From contig NZ_JAFBDS010000010.1 in the NCBI RefSeq assembly GCF_016908375.1, positions 62,001 to 126,000 of the forward strand: 64,000 nt of DNA, written 5' to 3'. Below the pieces are notes generated by a model, which saw only the letters and a program-made list of their open reading frames with translations, had not been told where the DNA came from and searched no databases. The translations under genes and the position numbers were made by a program. Positions 63,870 through 64,000 of this stretch are shown piece by piece; within the stretch, counting starts at the first letter, position 1, and every line of letters starts with the position of its first letter. This DNA comes from Amphibacillus cookii (GTDB lineage Bacteria > Bacillota > Bacilli > Bacillales > Amphibacillaceae).

Positions 63870-63890
63870 TCATTTAAAAAAGGAGAGCAT
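63870..63890 (-). CDS. Leader peptide MLSFFK of the ABC-F gene
   Basis: A six-codon frame ATG CTC TCC TTT TTT AAA TGA, with a perfect AGGAGG (63904-63899) 8 bases upstream. The strong ribosome site on such a tiny frame, directly before two competing hairpins and a terminator, is typical of ribosome-mediated transcription attenuation of ABC-F and other translation-drug resistance genes. The promoter should lie in 63910-64000, but I could not single it out. Confidence 0.75.
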   Translation of the reverse strand: MLSFFK

Positions 63891-64000
63891 GAAAATGCCC
63901 TCCTTTCAACCGTCTTTTTATCATGTGGGTTAAGAGATGTTTTTCACCGTTTTAGTTTGCTATTGAGTTGTTAAAAAAGGACATACGTATCCCGTTAACA

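Overview
The window is about 64 kb of AT-rich DNA with classic low-GC Gram-positive features: AGGAGG-type ribosome sites, frequent TTG/GTG starts, lipoboxed surface proteins, CcpA/Fur/Zur-style sites, FosB, the frataxin-like chaperone Fra, and YusW-like and DUF6944-like proteins. It looks like a bacterial chromosome from a Bacillaceae member. The very acidic lipoproteins suggest a moderately halophilic or alkaliphilic genus (Amphibacillus, Halolactibacillus or Gracilibacillus type); this placement is inference. No tRNA, rRNA, CRISPR array, prophage or intact insertion sequence was seen.

Layout: a truncated GH43 glycosidase and an AraC-type response regulator (1-1.9 kb); assorted housekeeping and small genes (NIF3-like, FosB, HhH-GPD glycosylase, YusW lipoprotein; 2.6-7.3 kb); a SulP transporter behind a structured leader and RarD (7.4-10.2 kb); a nucleoside-catabolism operon pdp-xapX-deoB-pupG-cdd-deoC next to a GntR/HutC regulator (10.4-16 kb); two acetyltransferases and a SolA-type oxidase (16.2-18.7 kb); the 5-oxoprolinase genes pxpB-pxpC-pxpA (19.5-22.2 kb); an AI-2E family permease and a cadCA metal-efflux pair (22.6-26.5 kb); an HD phosphohydrolase and a Drr-like ABC exporter (27-30 kb); repair and hypothetical genes (30.8-34.3 kb); the mannitol locus mtlA-mtlR-mtlF-mtlD (34.9-40.3 kb); a Fur-controlled siderophore ABC transporter with a double-length permease (41-44.9 kb); a zinc island znuB, znuC, znuA, zinT with two Zur boxes (47.3-52 kb); a beta-glucoside PTS with RpiR regulator and phospho-beta-glucosidase, flanked by decayed genes (52.8-57.6 kb); fra, DUF2200, an ECF sigma/anti-sigma pair, ASCH, and an ABC-F protein with a leader-peptide attenuator (58.3-64 kb).

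The most striking non-genic signal is a dispersed modular repeat, about 19 copies in this window, all in intergenic space or gene remnants. All share a 5' block (..AACCTTCAATCAGTGG..) and/or a 3' block (..GGTTATCTGTGATAAA). Short copies are about 53-83 bp, medium copies about 110-160 bp, and long copies (to 318 bp) contain extra palindromic hairpin units. The organisation recalls BOX elements of streptococci, but the sequence is different. Copies interrupt the pxp gene cluster, lie between genes and their terminators, sit in an IS remnant and supply the last codons of at least one gene.

The second notable signal is an approximately 85-residue module with HYHTGD and YDDWHWY motifs. It occurs twice inside the His-rich region of the zinc-binding lipoprotein ZnuA and once at the N-terminus of the neighbouring ZinT lipoprotein, suggesting an uncharacterised metal-handling domain.
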